Counted from the first letter of the stretch, positions 24,237 to 34,899 are shown. The stretch is 61,767 nucleotides of DNA from Flavobacteriales bacterium (GCA_025055635.1 JANWWQ010000001.1:1-61767); one strand, 5' to 3'. Notes: generated from the letters alone by a model not told the origin. A program made the numbers and translations.

Positions 24237-26353
24237 TGCAGGAAATTAAAAGAAACATAGCCAATCGCGTATTGCTTTTGTATGGGGCTGTGTTTCTGAT
24301 GGCCGTGGTCATCATGGCCAAAGTGGTACACCTGCAAACAGGTGGAGGGGCTGAGCTGCGGGCTAAGGCCAAGGAGTTGATTCTGGAGAAAGTGGAGATT
24401 AAGCCCATGCGAGGCAATATTCTGAGTGCTGACGGGCGATTGCTAGCCACAACGGTGCCTGTGTATGACGTACATATGGATTTGCGTGCGCCAGGACTGA
24501 CTGAGAAGCGTTTCCGGCGCCATCTGGACTCCCTCGCTTATTGCCTGGCTTCGTTTTTTAAGGACAGAAGCGCAGGACAGTACAAGCAGCTATTACTGCT
24601 AAATTTTCGTAAGGGAAATCGCTACTTGCCTCTAGCCAAAAGACTTTATTACAAAGAGCTTGAGATTATAAGGAAGTTTCCACTGCTTCGCGATGGCCCC
24701 AATAAGGGTGGCCTGATCGTTACGGAGCATTTTCAGCGCATCAGGCCTTACAATCATCTAGCGCAAAGACTGATAGGGCGCGTGGGGGGCAACCGGACGG
24801 CTGTGGGGTTGGAGGCCGCTTACAATGAATATCTGGAGGGCCGTCCTGGTTTGCGCCTAATGCAGAAGTTGGCTGGTGGTCTCATGAAACCTGCATCGGA
24901 CATCTATGAAAAAGAACCAGAGGCCGGTTGCGATATCGTCACCACGTTGGATATCGAGTTGCAGGATGTAGCCGAGACAGAGCTTTTGAAGAAACTCATG
25001 GAGAGCAATGCCGATCACGGATGTGTTGTGGTGATGGAAGTGGGCACAGGAGATGTGAAGGTGATGGCCAATCTGAAAAAAATGGCTGATGGGAGTTATG
25101 CTGAAGCCCTGAACTATGCCATCAGTGAGGCCGTTGAGCCAGGTTCTACGTTTAAGCTCATGAGTTTGATGGCTGCTATGGAAGATGGCTTGATAAAACC
25201 CACAGATTCCGTCCAGACAGGGAATGGTGTTTGGGTGATTAGTGCCCAGCGTAAGCTAAGTGATGTGCATGGAGGGCATGGTAAAATTTCAGTGGCCAGA
25301 GCTTTTGAGATTTCATCCAACGTGGGGGTAGCCAAAACGGTGTACAATGCTTATAAGAATAGGCCTGAAAAGTTTTTGCTCCGTCTGAAAGCCTTTCACC
25401 TGGGAGAACCCTTGGGGGTGGAGATACCCACCGAGGCCCGTCCTGTGATTATGACCCACAAGGGTCGGTTAGATCCGTATTCCATCATTCAGAAATCCAT
25501 CGGTTATGAGCTCATGTTGACTCCTCTCCAAATTCTGGCTTTCTATAATGCTGTTGCCAACAATGGGGTATTGCTTAAACCCCGCTTTGTACGAGAAATC
25601 CGACAAAAAGGCCGCCTAATAAAGCAATTTCCTGTGGTCGTGCTGGACTCCTCGCTGGCCTCTCCAGCTACGCTTACTGCCGCCAGGCAGATGCTTCGGG
25701 GGGTGGTGTTAAACGGGACGGCCTCAGCCCTGCGCAGCAGTCCCTACGCCGTGGCTGGCAAGACCGGTACGGCTTGGGTGTATCAGGAAGGAAAGGGTTA
25801 CACGGTTGACGGAGTGCGTAAGTACAGGGCCTCTTTCGTGGGTTTCTTTCCGGCTGATAATCCCCAATACTCCTGTCTTGTGATGATTACCGACCCTCAG
25901 GGACCCTTGTATTATGGGGGCACCCTTTCAGCCCCGGTTTTTAAAGCGGTTGCCGATCGCATTTACGCCACAGCCTTCCACTTACACGAACCGATAAATC
26001 GCTCCTTACCCCATATAGCAGATACCAACCATCCCCAAGTGAAAACGGGCAGGGCTTTCCTTACTGCTGCAGTGCTTAACCGCTTGAATATCACTAACGG
26101 TTTCGCTCAGCTTGGTGCTGAGATGGTGGAAGCCTATTTCGATGTGTATCGTTTTAGAAGCCGTAGAAAACCTTTGCCCGAAAAAGGAATTTTACCTGAT
26201 CTGAGGGGCTATTCTCCCCGAGATGCCGTAGCCCTAGTGGAACAAGTGGGCGGCCGTCCCTTGCTGGAAGGCCGGGGAGCCGTGCAGGAGCAGCTTCCAC
26301 CTCCCGGTACGCCTATCCGCCGTTTTCAAACCGTAAAACTCAAACTGGGATGA
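24236..26353 (+). CDS. ftsI: Penicillin-binding protein FtsI-type, septal transpeptidase with PASTA domain
   Basis: 705 residues. One N-terminal membrane anchor (about 9-32), a PBP dimerisation domain (RGNILSADGRLLA at 59-71), and a transpeptidase domain with the three active-site motifs: Ser304-Thr-Phe-Lys307, Ser360-Ser-Asn362 and Lys509-Thr-Gly511. The last ~65 residues (from KGILPDLRGYSPRDAVALVE) are a PASTA domain, so it is SpoVD/Pbp2x-like in tail, as is common in Bacteroidota. It cross-links septal peptidoglycan together with FtsW. Start overlaps the ftsL stop (TAATG), stop overlaps the murE start (ATGA). It lies in the periplasm, anchored in the inner membrane. Confidence 0.95.
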   Translation: MQEIKRNIANRVLLLYGAVFLMAVVIMAKVVHLQTGGGAELRAKAKELILEKVEIKPMRGNILSADGRLLATTVPVYDVHMDLRAPGLTEKRFRRHLDSLAYCLASFFKDRSAGQYKQLLLLNFRKGNRYLPLAKRLYYKELEIIRKFPLLRDGPNKGGLIVTEHFQRIRPYNHLAQRLIGRVGGNRTAVGLEAAYNEYLEGRPGLRLMQKLAGGLMKPASDIYEKEPEAGCDIVTTLDIELQDVAETELLKKLMESNADHGCVVVMEVGTGDVKVMANLKKMADGSYAEALNYAISEAVEPGSTFKLMSLMAAMEDGLIKPTDSVQTGNGVWVISAQRKLSDVHGGHGKISVARAFEISSNVGVAKTVYNAYKNRPEKFLLRLKAFHLGEPLGVEIPTEARPVIMTHKGRLDPYSIIQKSIGYELMLTPLQILAFYNAVANNGVLLKPRFVREIRQKGRLIKQFPVVVLDSSLASPATLTAARQMLRGVVLNGTASALRSSPYAVAGKTGTAWVYQEGKGYTVDGVRKYRASFVGFFPADNPQYSCLVMITDPQGPLYYGGTLSAPVFKAVADRIYATAFHLHEPINRSLPHIADTNHPQVKTGRAFLTAAVLNRLNITNGFAQLGAEMVEAYFDVYRFRSRRKPLPEKGILPDLRGYSPRDAVALVEQVGGRPLLEGRGAVQEQLPPPGTPIRRFQTVKLKLG

Positions 26354-27822
26354 AGAAGCTGAGCGATATCCTCTATGGAACTCCACTGCGGGATTTAATT
26401 GGAAATCCCAACATGGCTATTGAGCACCTCACGCTGGATTCCAGAACAGTGAGGCCCTTTTCGCTCTTCTTTGCAAATCCGGGCCTTCGCACTGACGGTC
26501 ATAAATACATCCCAGAAGCAATTCAGAGAGGTGCCAGCGCGATCGTGTGTAACCGCTTGCCTGAAAATCCAGAACCCTCCGTTACATGGGTTGTGGTGGA
26601 CGATACGCGTAGAGCCATGGCTGACATCGCACTCAACTTTTATGATAATCCCTCCGCTTCCCTCCATCTTGTGGGTGTTACAGGCACCAACGGCAAAACC
26701 ACTACCACAACATTGCTATACAACCTTTTCAGTGCCTTGGGGTATCGGTGCGGGTTGATATCTACCGTGCGCATTGTCATCAATGGTCAGTCCGTCCCAA
26801 CTACCCACACCACACCAGACATTTTGCGAACCAACGAATTACTGGCGCGGATGGTGAGCGAGGAATGCAAGTATGCCTTCATGGAGGTGAGTTCCATTGG
26901 GGTACATCAGGGCCGCATTGACAGGCTTTCCTTTGCCGGCGGCATTTTCACTAATATCACTCATGACCATTTGGATTACCACGGCTCTTTTGCCAATTAC
27001 CTCCAATGTAAAAAGCAGTTTTTAGACATGCTCCCGGCCCAGGCTTTTGCACTGGCCAACCTGGACGATCCAAACGGCGAAATAATGCTGCAAAACACGA
27101 AGGCCCGGTGTTACGGATATTCTCTTCATGGTAAAGGGCAATTTACAGGACGTATCAAGGAGTTGGACCTCAGTGGTATGCTTATGGAGATCAATGGCAC
27201 CGAAGTGTGGCTGAAACTCACGGGGGAATTCAATGCCTACAATGTGTTGGCTGTGTATGGAGCGGCGTGCCTTCTGGAGCAGGAACCCCAGCGGGTCCTC
27301 ACGGTGCTCAGCAGTTTAGAGCCCGTGGAAGGGCGATTCAATGTGGTACCGGGTCCGCTCCGTACCACGGCCATTATTGATTATGCGCATACACCCGATG
27401 CTCTGAAAAACATCATGGAGGCTGTTAAGCACGTGATGCGGGGATCGGGCCGCTTGATCGTCCTGGTGGGCTGTGGCGGCAACCGCGACAAGGAAAAGCG
27501 GCCCCTCATGGGTAAAATAGCTGCTTCTGGGGCACACCTGTGCATTTTCACCTCCGACAATCCCCGCTTCGAAGATCCCCAGGCCATCATAGAAGATATG
27601 AAAAAGGGTCTTTCCGAAGAAGAGCTGGCCCGCGTGTATACCCTGGTTGACCGACGCGAAGCTATCCGGCTGGCGGCGGCCATGTTACAACCGGGAGATG
27701 TACTACTGGTGGCTGGAAAAGGACACGAAGATTACCAGGAAGTGAAGGGGGAAAAGCTCCCATTTAATGATAAAAAAGAAGTAGCTGAAGCGCTCCGAAC
27801 CAAAATCATAAACCGCAATTGA
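26350..27822 (+). CDS. murE: UDP-MurNAc-L-Ala-D-Glu:meso-diaminopimelate ligase
   Basis: 490 residues. Mur ligase with N-terminal MurE substrate domain ([16 protein letters not shown]), ATP-binding [13 protein letters not shown] at 109-120, a carbamylated-lysine region CKKQFLDML, and the C-terminal domain. The motif DNPR at 403-406 ([10 protein letters not shown]) is the signature of enzymes that add meso-diaminopimelate rather than lysine, so the peptidoglycan is predicted to be of the mDAP type. ATP-dependent, cytoplasmic. It overlaps ftsI by four bases and is followed by mraY with a one-base gap; murF, usual next in many bacteria, is absent from this cluster. Confidence 0.96.
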   Translation: MKKLSDILYGTPLRDLIGNPNMAIEHLTLDSRTVRPFSLFFANPGLRTDGHKYIPEAIQRGASAIVCNRLPENPEPSVTWVVVDDTRRAMADIALNFYDNPSASLHLVGVTGTNGKTTTTTLLYNLFSALGYRCGLISTVRIVINGQSVPTTHTTPDILRTNELLARMVSEECKYAFMEVSSIGVHQGRIDRLSFAGGIFTNITHDHLDYHGSFANYLQCKKQFLDMLPAQAFALANLDDPNGEIMLQNTKARCYGYSLHGKGQFTGRIKELDLSGMLMEINGTEVWLKLTGEFNAYNVLAVYGAACLLEQEPQRVLTVLSSLEPVEGRFNVVPGPLRTTAIIDYAHTPDALKNIMEAVKHVMRGSGRLIVLVGCGGNRDKEKRPLMGKIAASGAHLCIFTSDNPRFEDPQAIIEDMKKGLSEEELARVYTLVDRREAIRLAAAMLQPGDVLLVAGKGHEDYQEVKGEKLPFNDKKEVAEALRTKIINRN

Positions 27823-27823
27823 C

Positions 27824-29092
27824 ATGCTCTACTATCTGTTTCAGTATCTTGATAAAACTTGGGACGTTCCGGGAGCCGGTGTTTTTCAATATATCAGCTT
27901 CAGGTCGGGGTTGGCGCTTATTTTTTCTCTGCTTATTTCCGCTGTTTTTGGAAAAAAACTTATTTATATATTAAAAAAATATCAGGTAGGGGAAACCATT
28001 CGCGACCTCGGATTAGAGGGACAACTTGAAAAACAAGGCACTCCCACCATGGGGGGCCTGATCATTATCCTGGCCATACTGGTCCCCACCTTACTGCTAA
28101 CTCGGCTTGAGAATATTTATATAATACTGATGATTGTTGCAACAGTGTGGCTAGGCTTTATTGGTTTCCTGGATGATTATATTAAAGTATTTAAAAAGGA
28201 TAAAAAAGGCCTTGCCGGAATATTCAAAGTAATTGGGCAGGTGGGGTTAGGTCTGATTGTGGGCGCCACATTATATTTTCATAAAGACGTGCGCGTTAGG
28301 GATTTTAAGCAGACCTATATGCCTGTGGCCTTGACTAGCACAGGTGTGAACACGATTTTTTCTATTGCTGAAGAGAGTGGCAAGCAAAAACCAATTATTC
28401 ATAAAGATATTAAGGCTTTGCGTACTACGTTGCCATTTGTCAAAAACCATGAATTGGATTATGCGGATATTTTGAAATTTATTGGGAAAGATTATCAGAA
28501 ATGGGCCTGGATTGTTTTTATACCTATTGTTATTTTTATAATTATTGCTGTATCCAACGGAGCCAATATCACAGACGGGATCGACGGTCTGGCCACGGGC
28601 ACTTCTGCCATAATAGGCGTCACATTGGCGTTGTTTGCTTATGTATCTGGTAATGTCGTTTTTTCTAAATATTTAAATATTATGTACATTCCACATACAG
28701 GGGAACTGGTAGTCTTTTCCGCTGCTTTTATCGGGGCTTGTGTAGGCTTTCTATGGTACAATGCCTATCCGGCTCAGGTATTCATGGGCGATACAGGGAG
28801 CCTGGCTTTAGGGGGCATTATAGCCACCCTGGCTATCTGCGTGCGCAAGGAGCTTCTCATTCCCGTTATGTGTGGCATTTTTCTAATTGAAAACTTATCC
28901 GTAATGATTCAGGTAAGTTATTTTAAATACACAAAAAGGAAATTTGGGGAAGGGCGGCGTATCTTCAAAATGGCCCCTCTCCATCACCACTACCAGAAAC
29001 TGGGCATGCATGAGGCCAAGATTGCGAGCCGCTTCTGGGTAGTGGGAATAGGCCTGGCCATATTATCAGTGATTACATTAAAACTTAGATAA
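27824..29092 (+). CDS. mraY: Phospho-N-acetylmuramoyl-pentapeptide-transferase
   Basis: 422 residues. Integral membrane enzyme that transfers phospho-MurNAc-pentapeptide to undecaprenyl phosphate to form lipid I. Motifs: [13 protein letters not shown], the Asp pair in FLDDYIK (117-118), [12 protein letters not shown] with Asp251 and Asp254, [12 protein letters not shown], and the [11 protein letters not shown] histidine motif. About ten hydrophobic segments are visible. It is some 60 residues longer than the E. coli enzyme; the extra part is a hydrophilic insertion at about 158-228 ([10 protein letters not shown] to KDYQKWAW), which is usual in Bacteroidota. Gap to murD is 3 bp. Confidence 0.96.
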   Translation: MLYYLFQYLDKTWDVPGAGVFQYISFRSGLALIFSLLISAVFGKKLIYILKKYQVGETIRDLGLEGQLEKQGTPTMGGLIIILAILVPTLLLTRLENIYIILMIVATVWLGFIGFLDDYIKVFKKDKKGLAGIFKVIGQVGLGLIVGATLYFHKDVRVRDFKQTYMPVALTSTGVNTIFSIAEESGKQKPIIHKDIKALRTTLPFVKNHELDYADILKFIGKDYQKWAWIVFIPIVIFIIIAVSNGANITDGIDGLATGTSAIIGVTLALFAYVSGNVVFSKYLNIMYIPHTGELVVFSAAFIGACVGFLWYNAYPAQVFMGDTGSLALGGIIATLAICVRKELLIPVMCGIFLIENLSVMIQVSYFKYTKRKFGEGRRIFKMAPLHHHYQKLGMHEAKIASRFWVVGIGLAILSVITLKLR

Positions 29093-29095
29093 AAG

Positions 29096-30448
29096 ATGGT
29101 GCCAAAGAGCTGGCGCAGAATTATAGTTATGGGGGCCGGAGAAAGCGGGCAGGGCGCCGCTCTTTTGGCCAAGCGCAAAGGCTACGATGTATTTGTGAGC
29201 GAAGCAAGCACGTTGCCACCCGAAGTAGCTGATAATTTCAATAATAATAAAATTCCTTTTGAAGAAAATAACCATACGTTGCAACTTTTCCTTGAGGCTG
29301 ACGCCGTAGTAATAAGTCCCGGGATTTCGGATCAGCACCCTGTGGTGGCCGCATGTCTGGAAAAACATGTTCCGGTGATTTCAGAAGTGGAATGGGCCGC
29401 GTTGCATACCGATGCCACGATTGTGGCCGTGACGGGAACCAATGGCAAAACCACTACGACAAGTCTGATTTATCACATATTACGCAAAGGTGGACTGGAT
29501 GTAGGAGTGGCCGGCAATATCGGCTACAGTTTTGCTCGGGCTGTAGCCGAAACTTCCCACACCCATTACGTGGTAGAAGTGAGCAGTTTTCAGCTAGATC
29601 ATTGCTATAGCTTCCGGCCTTATGTGGCTGTAATTACTAATATAACTCCAGATCATTTAGACCGCTACCAGAATAGATATGATTTATATGTGGCTTCCAA
29701 AATGCGGATATTCCAAAACCAAACAGAGGAAGACCACCTGGTGGTGTGTAACGATTCGCCCGATCTGGTTGCCGCTCTAGGACGGCAATCTCCCAGGGCT
29801 CGGGTTCACTGGTTTGGTACGGCTTCTCAACCTGTTCCCGAGGCCACATTTGATAAAGAGAAACTCATTATTCACCAAAACCATAAAAACACCTGGACTA
29901 TGTATCTAAATGAACTGGCATTACAAGGTCGGCATAATTATTACAATTCGCTGGCAGCGGCCATCGCGGCACAACTACTAAATATCCGCAAAGAAGTGAT
30001 CAGGGAGAGTTTTATGGATTTCCGTGGGGTGGAACATCGGTTGGAATATGTAGCCACTGTGAAAGGAATTGATTTTATCAATGATTCTAAGGCCACTAAT
30101 GTCAACTCGGCTTTCTATGCTCTGGAATCCATGACGCGCCCTACAATTTGGATTGCGGGAGGGCGCGATAAGGGTAATGACTATTCGCAACTGGTGCCTA
30201 TCGTAAGGGATAAGGTGAAAGCCATCGTGGTGCTGGGAGAAGGTTACAGTAAAATCCGTGCGGCTTTTGAAAAAGTGGTGCCTCTCATTGTACCGGTAAA
30301 TAACATGGCAGAGGCCGTGAAAACGGCCTACCGGCTAGGCCAAAAAGGTGATGTTGTATTGTTGTCGCCAGCCAGCGCCAGTTTTGATTTGTTCAGGAAT
30401 TACCAAGACCGCGGGAACCAATTCAAATTTTTTGTTCGGGAGTTGTGA
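29096..30448 (+). CDS. murD: UDP-MurNAc-L-alanine:D-glutamate ligase
   Basis: 450 residues. Adds D-Glu to UDP-MurNAc-L-Ala using ATP. The N-terminal Rossmann-like domain starts IIVMGAGESGQGAALLAKRKG and includes VISPGISDQHP; the ATP site is [12 protein letters not shown] from 111; YVVEVSSFQLD and NITPDHLDRY follow; the C-terminal domain has FINDSKATNVNSAFYALES and AGGRDKGNDY. Cytoplasmic and of normal length. Its stop overlaps the GTG start of ftsW. Confidence 0.97.
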   Translation: MVPKSWRRIIVMGAGESGQGAALLAKRKGYDVFVSEASTLPPEVADNFNNNKIPFEENNHTLQLFLEADAVVISPGISDQHPVVAACLEKHVPVISEVEWAALHTDATIVAVTGTNGKTTTTSLIYHILRKGGLDVGVAGNIGYSFARAVAETSHTHYVVEVSSFQLDHCYSFRPYVAVITNITPDHLDRYQNRYDLYVASKMRIFQNQTEEDHLVVCNDSPDLVAALGRQSPRARVHWFGTASQPVPEATFDKEKLIIHQNHKNTWTMYLNELALQGRHNYYNSLAAAIAAQLLNIRKEVIRESFMDFRGVEHRLEYVATVKGIDFINDSKATNVNSAFYALESMTRPTIWIAGGRDKGNDYSQLVPIVRDKVKAIVVLGEGYSKIRAAFEKVVPLIVPVNNMAEAVKTAYRLGQKGDVVLLSPASASFDLFRNYQDRGNQFKFFVREL

Positions 30449-31626
30449 TAACCAGAGGAGTCAGAATATCTGCTTTTTTGCAGCGGCATCTCCAGGGCGA
30501 CCTGGTGATCTGGGGTGCAGCTTTGGTGCTGGCCCTTATATCCCTCTTGGAAGTATATAGCACTACAGGATTGCTGGCATACCGCCACAAAGCTTACAAT
30601 ACAGAACATTATCTGCTGGAGCGGCTGCTTTTCCTGGGCCTGGGATTTGGGGCCATGTACGTAACACATCGCATTGCGCCGCGCTACTTCAGCATGGTAG
30701 CCAACCTATCAGTGATAATGGCCTGCGTGTTGCTGGTGATAACATTGCTTTTTGGCACACGACTGAATGACGCCAACCGCTGGCTGCGCCTGCCAGGTCT
30801 TCCTTTCTCCTTTCAGCCCAGCGATCTGGCCAAGATGGCACTTGTATTGTTCACGGCTCGCTTCTTAGCCCGACGTCAGGCCTTTATAGGTCAATGGAAA
30901 AAAGTGCTGCTACCCCTTGGTATCGTGGTGGGGGTGGTGTGCTTGCTCATCTTGCCAGCCAATTTTTCCACCGCTGCCATGCTGTTTTTCATTTGCTTGC
31001 TCATGATGTTTGTAGCTAGAGTGCCATTGTACCAACTGGTCGGTTTAGCAGTGATAGCAGGACTGGTATTGTTGCTTTCCGTTTGGGTGTTGGCGCGCGT
31101 GCCCGGCAGTCGGGTCTCCACCTGGAAAGCGCGTTTAGAAAGTTTTGTCAACGGCGACAAGGGGAAAAATTACCAAACCGAATACGCTCAGATGGCCATT
31201 GCCACAGGTCGGCTCACTGGCTCGGGCCCAGGCAACAACCCCTACCGTTACTTACTACCTCAGGGCAGCTCTGACTTCATTTTTGCCATGATAGCCGGAG
31301 AGTGGGGCGTGTTAGGGAGTGGCCTTGTGCTGCTGCTTTACCTCATCATCATGTACCGCAGTGTGCGCATTGCTCTTAGTTCTTACACTGCCTTTCCTTT
31401 GTTTTTGGCCATAGGTATTGGTCTGATGATCACTGTGCAGGCTTTCATTAATATGATGGTGGGGGCCACGTTGTTGCCGGTTACAGGCCAACCCCTGCCT
31501 CTAGTAAGCATGGGAGGCACGGGCACAGTTTTTACCTGTGTGGCTTTGGGTATGTTGCTCAGTATTAGCCGGCACAATAGGTTAATTAAACAGAAACTGG
31601 AATTGGAGGAAAACAACGAATCATGA
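30445..31626 (+). CDS. ftsW: Septal peptidoglycan polymerase FtsW (SEDS family)
   Basis: 393 residues with a GTG start that overlaps the murD stop. About ten membrane segments. SEDS hallmarks: RWLRLPGLPFSFQPSDLAKM, the large extracytoplasmic loop with GNNPYRYLLPQGSSDFIFA followed by AGEWGVLGSG, and the C-terminal PLVSMGGTGTVFTCVALGML. It polymerises glycan strands from lipid II at the septum with the ftsI product as partner. Stop overlaps the murG start by four bases. The GTG start may lower its translation relative to its neighbours (inference). Confidence 0.95.
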   Translation: MITRGVRISAFLQRHLQGDLVIWGAALVLALISLLEVYSTTGLLAYRHKAYNTEHYLLERLLFLGLGFGAMYVTHRIAPRYFSMVANLSVIMACVLLVITLLFGTRLNDANRWLRLPGLPFSFQPSDLAKMALVLFTARFLARRQAFIGQWKKVLLPLGIVVGVVCLLILPANFSTAAMLFFICLLMMFVARVPLYQLVGLAVIAGLVLLLSVWVLARVPGSRVSTWKARLESFVNGDKGKNYQTEYAQMAIATGRLTGSGPGNNPYRYLLPQGSSDFIFAMIAGEWGVLGSGLVLLLYLIIMYRSVRIALSSYTAFPLFLAIGIGLMITVQAFINMMVGATLLPVTGQPLPLVSMGGTGTVFTCVALGMLLSISRHNRLIKQKLELEENNES

Positions 31627-32720
31627 AACTGGAGCGCATTATAATCAGCGGGGGTGGTACGGGCGGACATATTTTCCCCGCCTTAGCCATTGCAGAGGCT
31701 TTCCGAAAGGCTGCTCCAGGTATTAATATTCTTTTTATTGGTGCCGAGGGGCGGATGGAAATGGAAAAAATACCGGCCGCCGGTTATCCTATTGAAGCCA
31801 TCCGCATTGAGGGCTTAAAACGGAAAAATCTTCTGGCTAACATTTTTCTAATACCAAAGCTCTTTAAGGCCATACGCCAGAGTAAAAAAATCATCCGACG
31901 TTTTGGGGCCCAGCTCGTAGTGGGTACGGGAGGTTTCGTTTCAGGACCTGTGTTGTGGGCAGCCTGTGACTTAAAAATTCCTGCTGTGATTCAGGAACAA
32001 AACTCCTTGCCCGGACTCACGAACAGGCTTCTGGGTCGGCGGGTACGACTCATTTGCACGGCCTATCCCGGTTTAGAACGATACTTCCCCGGAAAACGAG
32101 TGGTGCTCACGGGAAATCCTGTGAGAGAAAAAATTGAATTCATCCGGCCTGGGAAGGCCGAAGCGTGTCAGCATTTTCGATTGCAACCCCAGTGGCCTGT
32201 GGTGTTGGTGTATGGAGGCAGCCAGGGTGCGCGGGGCATCAATCTGGGATTACAATCTGCGTTGCCTGCTCTGCAGAACCGGCATGTCCAAGTGTTGTGG
32301 CAAACGGGCCATCAGTTTTTTCCGGAGGCGGAACGTTGGATAGCAGAGCATAACCTCACCTTGGTTAAGCCAATTCCGTTCATAGATGAGATGCAGTTGG
32401 CCTATGCAGCTGCTGATCTTGTGGTATCCCGTGCGGGGGCCATGACAATTTCGGAATTGGCCCTATTGGCAAAACCGGTTATTTTGATCCCTCTACCCAC
32501 AGCGGCTCAAAACCATCAGTACCACAACGCTCGGGTGTTAGAAGAGGCCGGCGCGGCCTGTTGCCTGATGGAAGATGAAGTGCCTTCGCGGCTTTCGTCC
32601 CTTATTTTAGAATTACTGAACGATACGGCTCGCCGCACTCAAATGGCCACTAAAATTTCTGGTTTCGCAAAGCCCCGGGCTGCTGAAGCCATCGTACACG
32701 CCATTCTCCAAGCCCTATGA
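31623..32720 (+). CDS. murG: UDP-GlcNAc:lipid I N-acetylglucosaminyltransferase
   Basis: 365 residues. Transfers GlcNAc to lipid I to give lipid II on the cytoplasmic face of the membrane. GT28 motifs: the glycine-rich ISGGGTGGHIFPALAIAEAF at the N-terminus, VIQEQNSLPGLTNRLL, VYGGSQGARGINLG and the donor-binding VVSRAGAMTISELALLAKP with PLPTAAQNHQYHNAR. Normal length. Start coupled to ftsW and stop coupled to murC by four-base overlaps. Confidence 0.97.
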   Translation: MKLERIIISGGGTGGHIFPALAIAEAFRKAAPGINILFIGAEGRMEMEKIPAAGYPIEAIRIEGLKRKNLLANIFLIPKLFKAIRQSKKIIRRFGAQLVVGTGGFVSGPVLWAACDLKIPAVIQEQNSLPGLTNRLLGRRVRLICTAYPGLERYFPGKRVVLTGNPVREKIEFIRPGKAEACQHFRLQPQWPVVLVYGGSQGARGINLGLQSALPALQNRHVQVLWQTGHQFFPEAERWIAEHNLTLVKPIPFIDEMQLAYAAADLVVSRAGAMTISELALLAKPVILIPLPTAAQNHQYHNARVLEEAGAACCLMEDEVPSRLSSLILELLNDTARRTQMATKISGFAKPRAAEAIVHAILQAL

Positions 32721-34120
32721 AACTAGTTCTTGAGCATATCCACTACGTATACATGATCGGTGCGGGGGGCATCGGGATGAGCGCCTTAGGCAGGTATTTC
32801 TTAAATAAAGGCTGCCGCGTGGCCGGTTATGACAAGACACCCTCTCCTCTCACGGAGAGATTAATCCGGGAAGGCATGGAAATTCACTTTGAGGACGATC
32901 CCATAAAAATACCTGTGGACTTTAAAAAGGCTTCCCGGGATGAAGTCCTTGTGATCTACACACCGGCCATTCCTGGGGACCATCAGGAGTTAAGCTACTT
33001 CAGAACGGCCTCCTATCACATCCTCAAACGGGCCGAAGTGCTGGGAATTTTGACGGCAGGAACCTTTAATATATCGGTGGCCGGAGCTCACGGGAAAACC
33101 ACTACCACGGCCTTTACGGCCCATATCTTTTCAGAAGCCGGCCGGTCCCCAATGGCCTTCCTTGGGGGCCTTTTGAGCGGTAAGGAATCCAATTTCATAC
33201 CGGGTAATGGTAGTCTTACCATCACCGAGGCCGATGAGTATGACCGTTCTTTCCTGCATCTGGAACCCTCCGTGGCTGTGGTTACTGCCTTGGAACCCGA
33301 CCATTTGGACGTTTATGGAAGTGAAGAAAAGCTGGTCTCAGCTTACCAGGAGTTCGTGTCCCGAATTAGGCGGGGAGGTCGATTGGTGGCCTCCATGCAG
33401 GCCTGGCATGCCTTACAGGGCAAGAGTCTTTCGCTCCCATCTGGCGTGGAAACAATTACGTATGGCCTGGAGGCAGAAGCCGACTACAGGATAACTGAAA
33501 TATCCGGATCCTCTTTTGTGTTGAACGGACCCAGTCTTCCATCCACGCGTTTCACCTTACCGATGCCTGGTCGCCATAACGCCCTTAATGCGGCAGCGGC
33601 TACAATAGTGGCCCTCGGTGAAGACATTGAAGTGGCTGCAATAGAGAAAGCATTAGCCAAATTCCCTGGGCTGCGCCGTAGACTGGAGAAAATAACAGCT
33701 ATTCCAGGTTTGGTTTACTACGATGATTATGCCCATCATCCTACGGAACTGGAGGCTTGTATAGAGGCCTTGCGCCAGGTAGATCCCCAGGCCCAGCTCA
33801 CAGGGATCTTCCAACCCCATCTGTATTCCCGCACACGGGATTTTGCCGAAGGATTTGCTCGGGCGCTGGACGCTTTGGACACTGTGATTCTCATGCCAAT
33901 TTATGCAGCCCGGGAAGAGCCTATACCAGGGGTAAGCGCTTCCCTCATTTTCGAAAACATGAAAAACCCTAGGAAATACATGGCTGGTCATTCTGAGGTG
34001 ATTCCCCTTTTGGAACAATTAAATCCTTCAGGAATTCTAGCTACCCTGGGTGCGGGCGATATTGATCGCCTGGTAGAACCCATCCGTCGTTGGATGAATA
34101 TGAGAAAAACTGCATTATGA
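32717..34120 (+). CDS. murC: UDP-N-acetylmuramate:L-alanine ligase
   Basis: 467 residues. First ATP-dependent peptide ligase of the pathway, adding L-Ala to UDP-MurNAc. Motifs: YMIGAGGIGMSALGRYFLN at the N-terminus, ATP-binding VAGAHGKTTTTAFTAHIF, EADEYDRSFLHL, DHLDVYGS, MPGRHNALNAAAA, YDDYAHHPTELEA and FQPHLYSRTRDF. Normal length, cytoplasmic. Its TGA overlaps the ftsQ ATG at 34117. Confidence 0.97.
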   Translation: MKLVLEHIHYVYMIGAGGIGMSALGRYFLNKGCRVAGYDKTPSPLTERLIREGMEIHFEDDPIKIPVDFKKASRDEVLVIYTPAIPGDHQELSYFRTASYHILKRAEVLGILTAGTFNISVAGAHGKTTTTAFTAHIFSEAGRSPMAFLGGLLSGKESNFIPGNGSLTITEADEYDRSFLHLEPSVAVVTALEPDHLDVYGSEEKLVSAYQEFVSRIRRGGRLVASMQAWHALQGKSLSLPSGVETITYGLEAEADYRITEISGSSFVLNGPSLPSTRFTLPMPGRHNALNAAAATIVALGEDIEVAAIEKALAKFPGLRRRLEKITAIPGLVYYDDYAHHPTELEACIEALRQVDPQAQLTGIFQPHLYSRTRDFAEGFARALDALDTVILMPIYAAREEPIPGVSASLIFENMKNPRKYMAGHSEVIPLLEQLNPSGILATLGAGDIDRLVEPIRRWMNMRKTAL

Positions 34121-34899
34121 AAAAGAACCCTCTACTAAAAATCCTTAAAATTCCCGCATTTCTGGTTTTTCTGGCGGGGGTAGGTTTCATGGTTTACTAT
34201 GGCCATAGCTATCGTGCGCAAGCCGAGTGCCGCCAAATTGATATACGATACAAGGCCCTTCCCCAGTTGACAAGCCGGGCAGAGATTTACAATATCATTC
34301 GGAAAGAATGCGACACCTTGGAAGGTTTCCTGCAAATAAATCTGGCAGGCCTAGAAGCGCGACTGGATTCGTTGCCCTTCATTAAAAAATCTGAAGTCTA
34401 TAGGACCCTAAACGGCACTCTCATCGTCAACCTGGAAGAGAGGACGCCGGTTGCTCGGGTCTTTACTCCTTCAGGAGCCTCCTACTTTGTCGATGAACAA
34501 CTTCAAGTCATACCCGTTAGAGCTGGCCACACGCCTATGACGGCTTTAGTTACAGGTAAAGTTCCTGAAAGCGAAGAAGATGCAAAGAAAACTTTCCACG
34601 ATCCTTGGTTGAAAAATCTTTCAGCCCTCGACGATGCTGTGGGTATGTTGTATTACATTAGACAAGACACCTTCTGGCATGCGATGATTGAACAGGTGCA
34701 TATTACGGAGGAAAATGAACTGGAGCTTGTTCCACGGGTCGGGAACCATATTGTGCTCCTGGGAGATACAGTTGGCCTGGCAGGAAAGCTCAACAAACTC
34801 CATCTCTTTTACACGGAGGCTCTAAGCCGGGGAGGCTGGAAAAGCTTCCGCTACATAAACCTGAAATTCAAAAACCAAATAATCTGCAAAACCACATGA
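34117..34899 (+). CDS. ftsQ: Cell division protein FtsQ
   Basis: 260 residues from the ATG at 34117, which overlaps the murC stop (ATGA) and places the basic MKKNPLLKILK directly before the membrane segment (IPAFLVFLAGVGFMVYYGHS). A longer frame from 34090 is possible but breaks the coupling pattern. The periplasmic part has the beta-domain text LPFIKKSEVYRTLNGTLIVNLEERTPVARVF with YFVDEQLQVIPV, as in FtsQ/DivIB. The POTRA sequence is weakly conserved in Bacteroidota. It links FtsL-like proteins to the septal synthase. Stop overlaps ftsA start. Confidence 0.9.
   Translation: MKKNPLLKILKIPAFLVFLAGVGFMVYYGHSYRAQAECRQIDIRYKALPQLTSRAEIYNIIRKECDTLEGFLQINLAGLEARLDSLPFIKKSEVYRTLNGTLIVNLEERTPVARVFTPSGASYFVDEQLQVIPVRAGHTPMTALVTGKVPESEEDAKKTFHDPWLKNLSALDDAVGMLYYIRQDTFWHAMIEQVHITEENELELVPRVGNHIVLLGDTVGLAGKLNKLHLFYTEALSRGGWKSFRYINLKFKNQIICKTT

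Noticed and set aside
34090-34116. Upstream start of ftsQ
   Set aside because: It adds nine residues inside murC and breaks the ATGA stop/start coupling seen at most junctions in this cluster.
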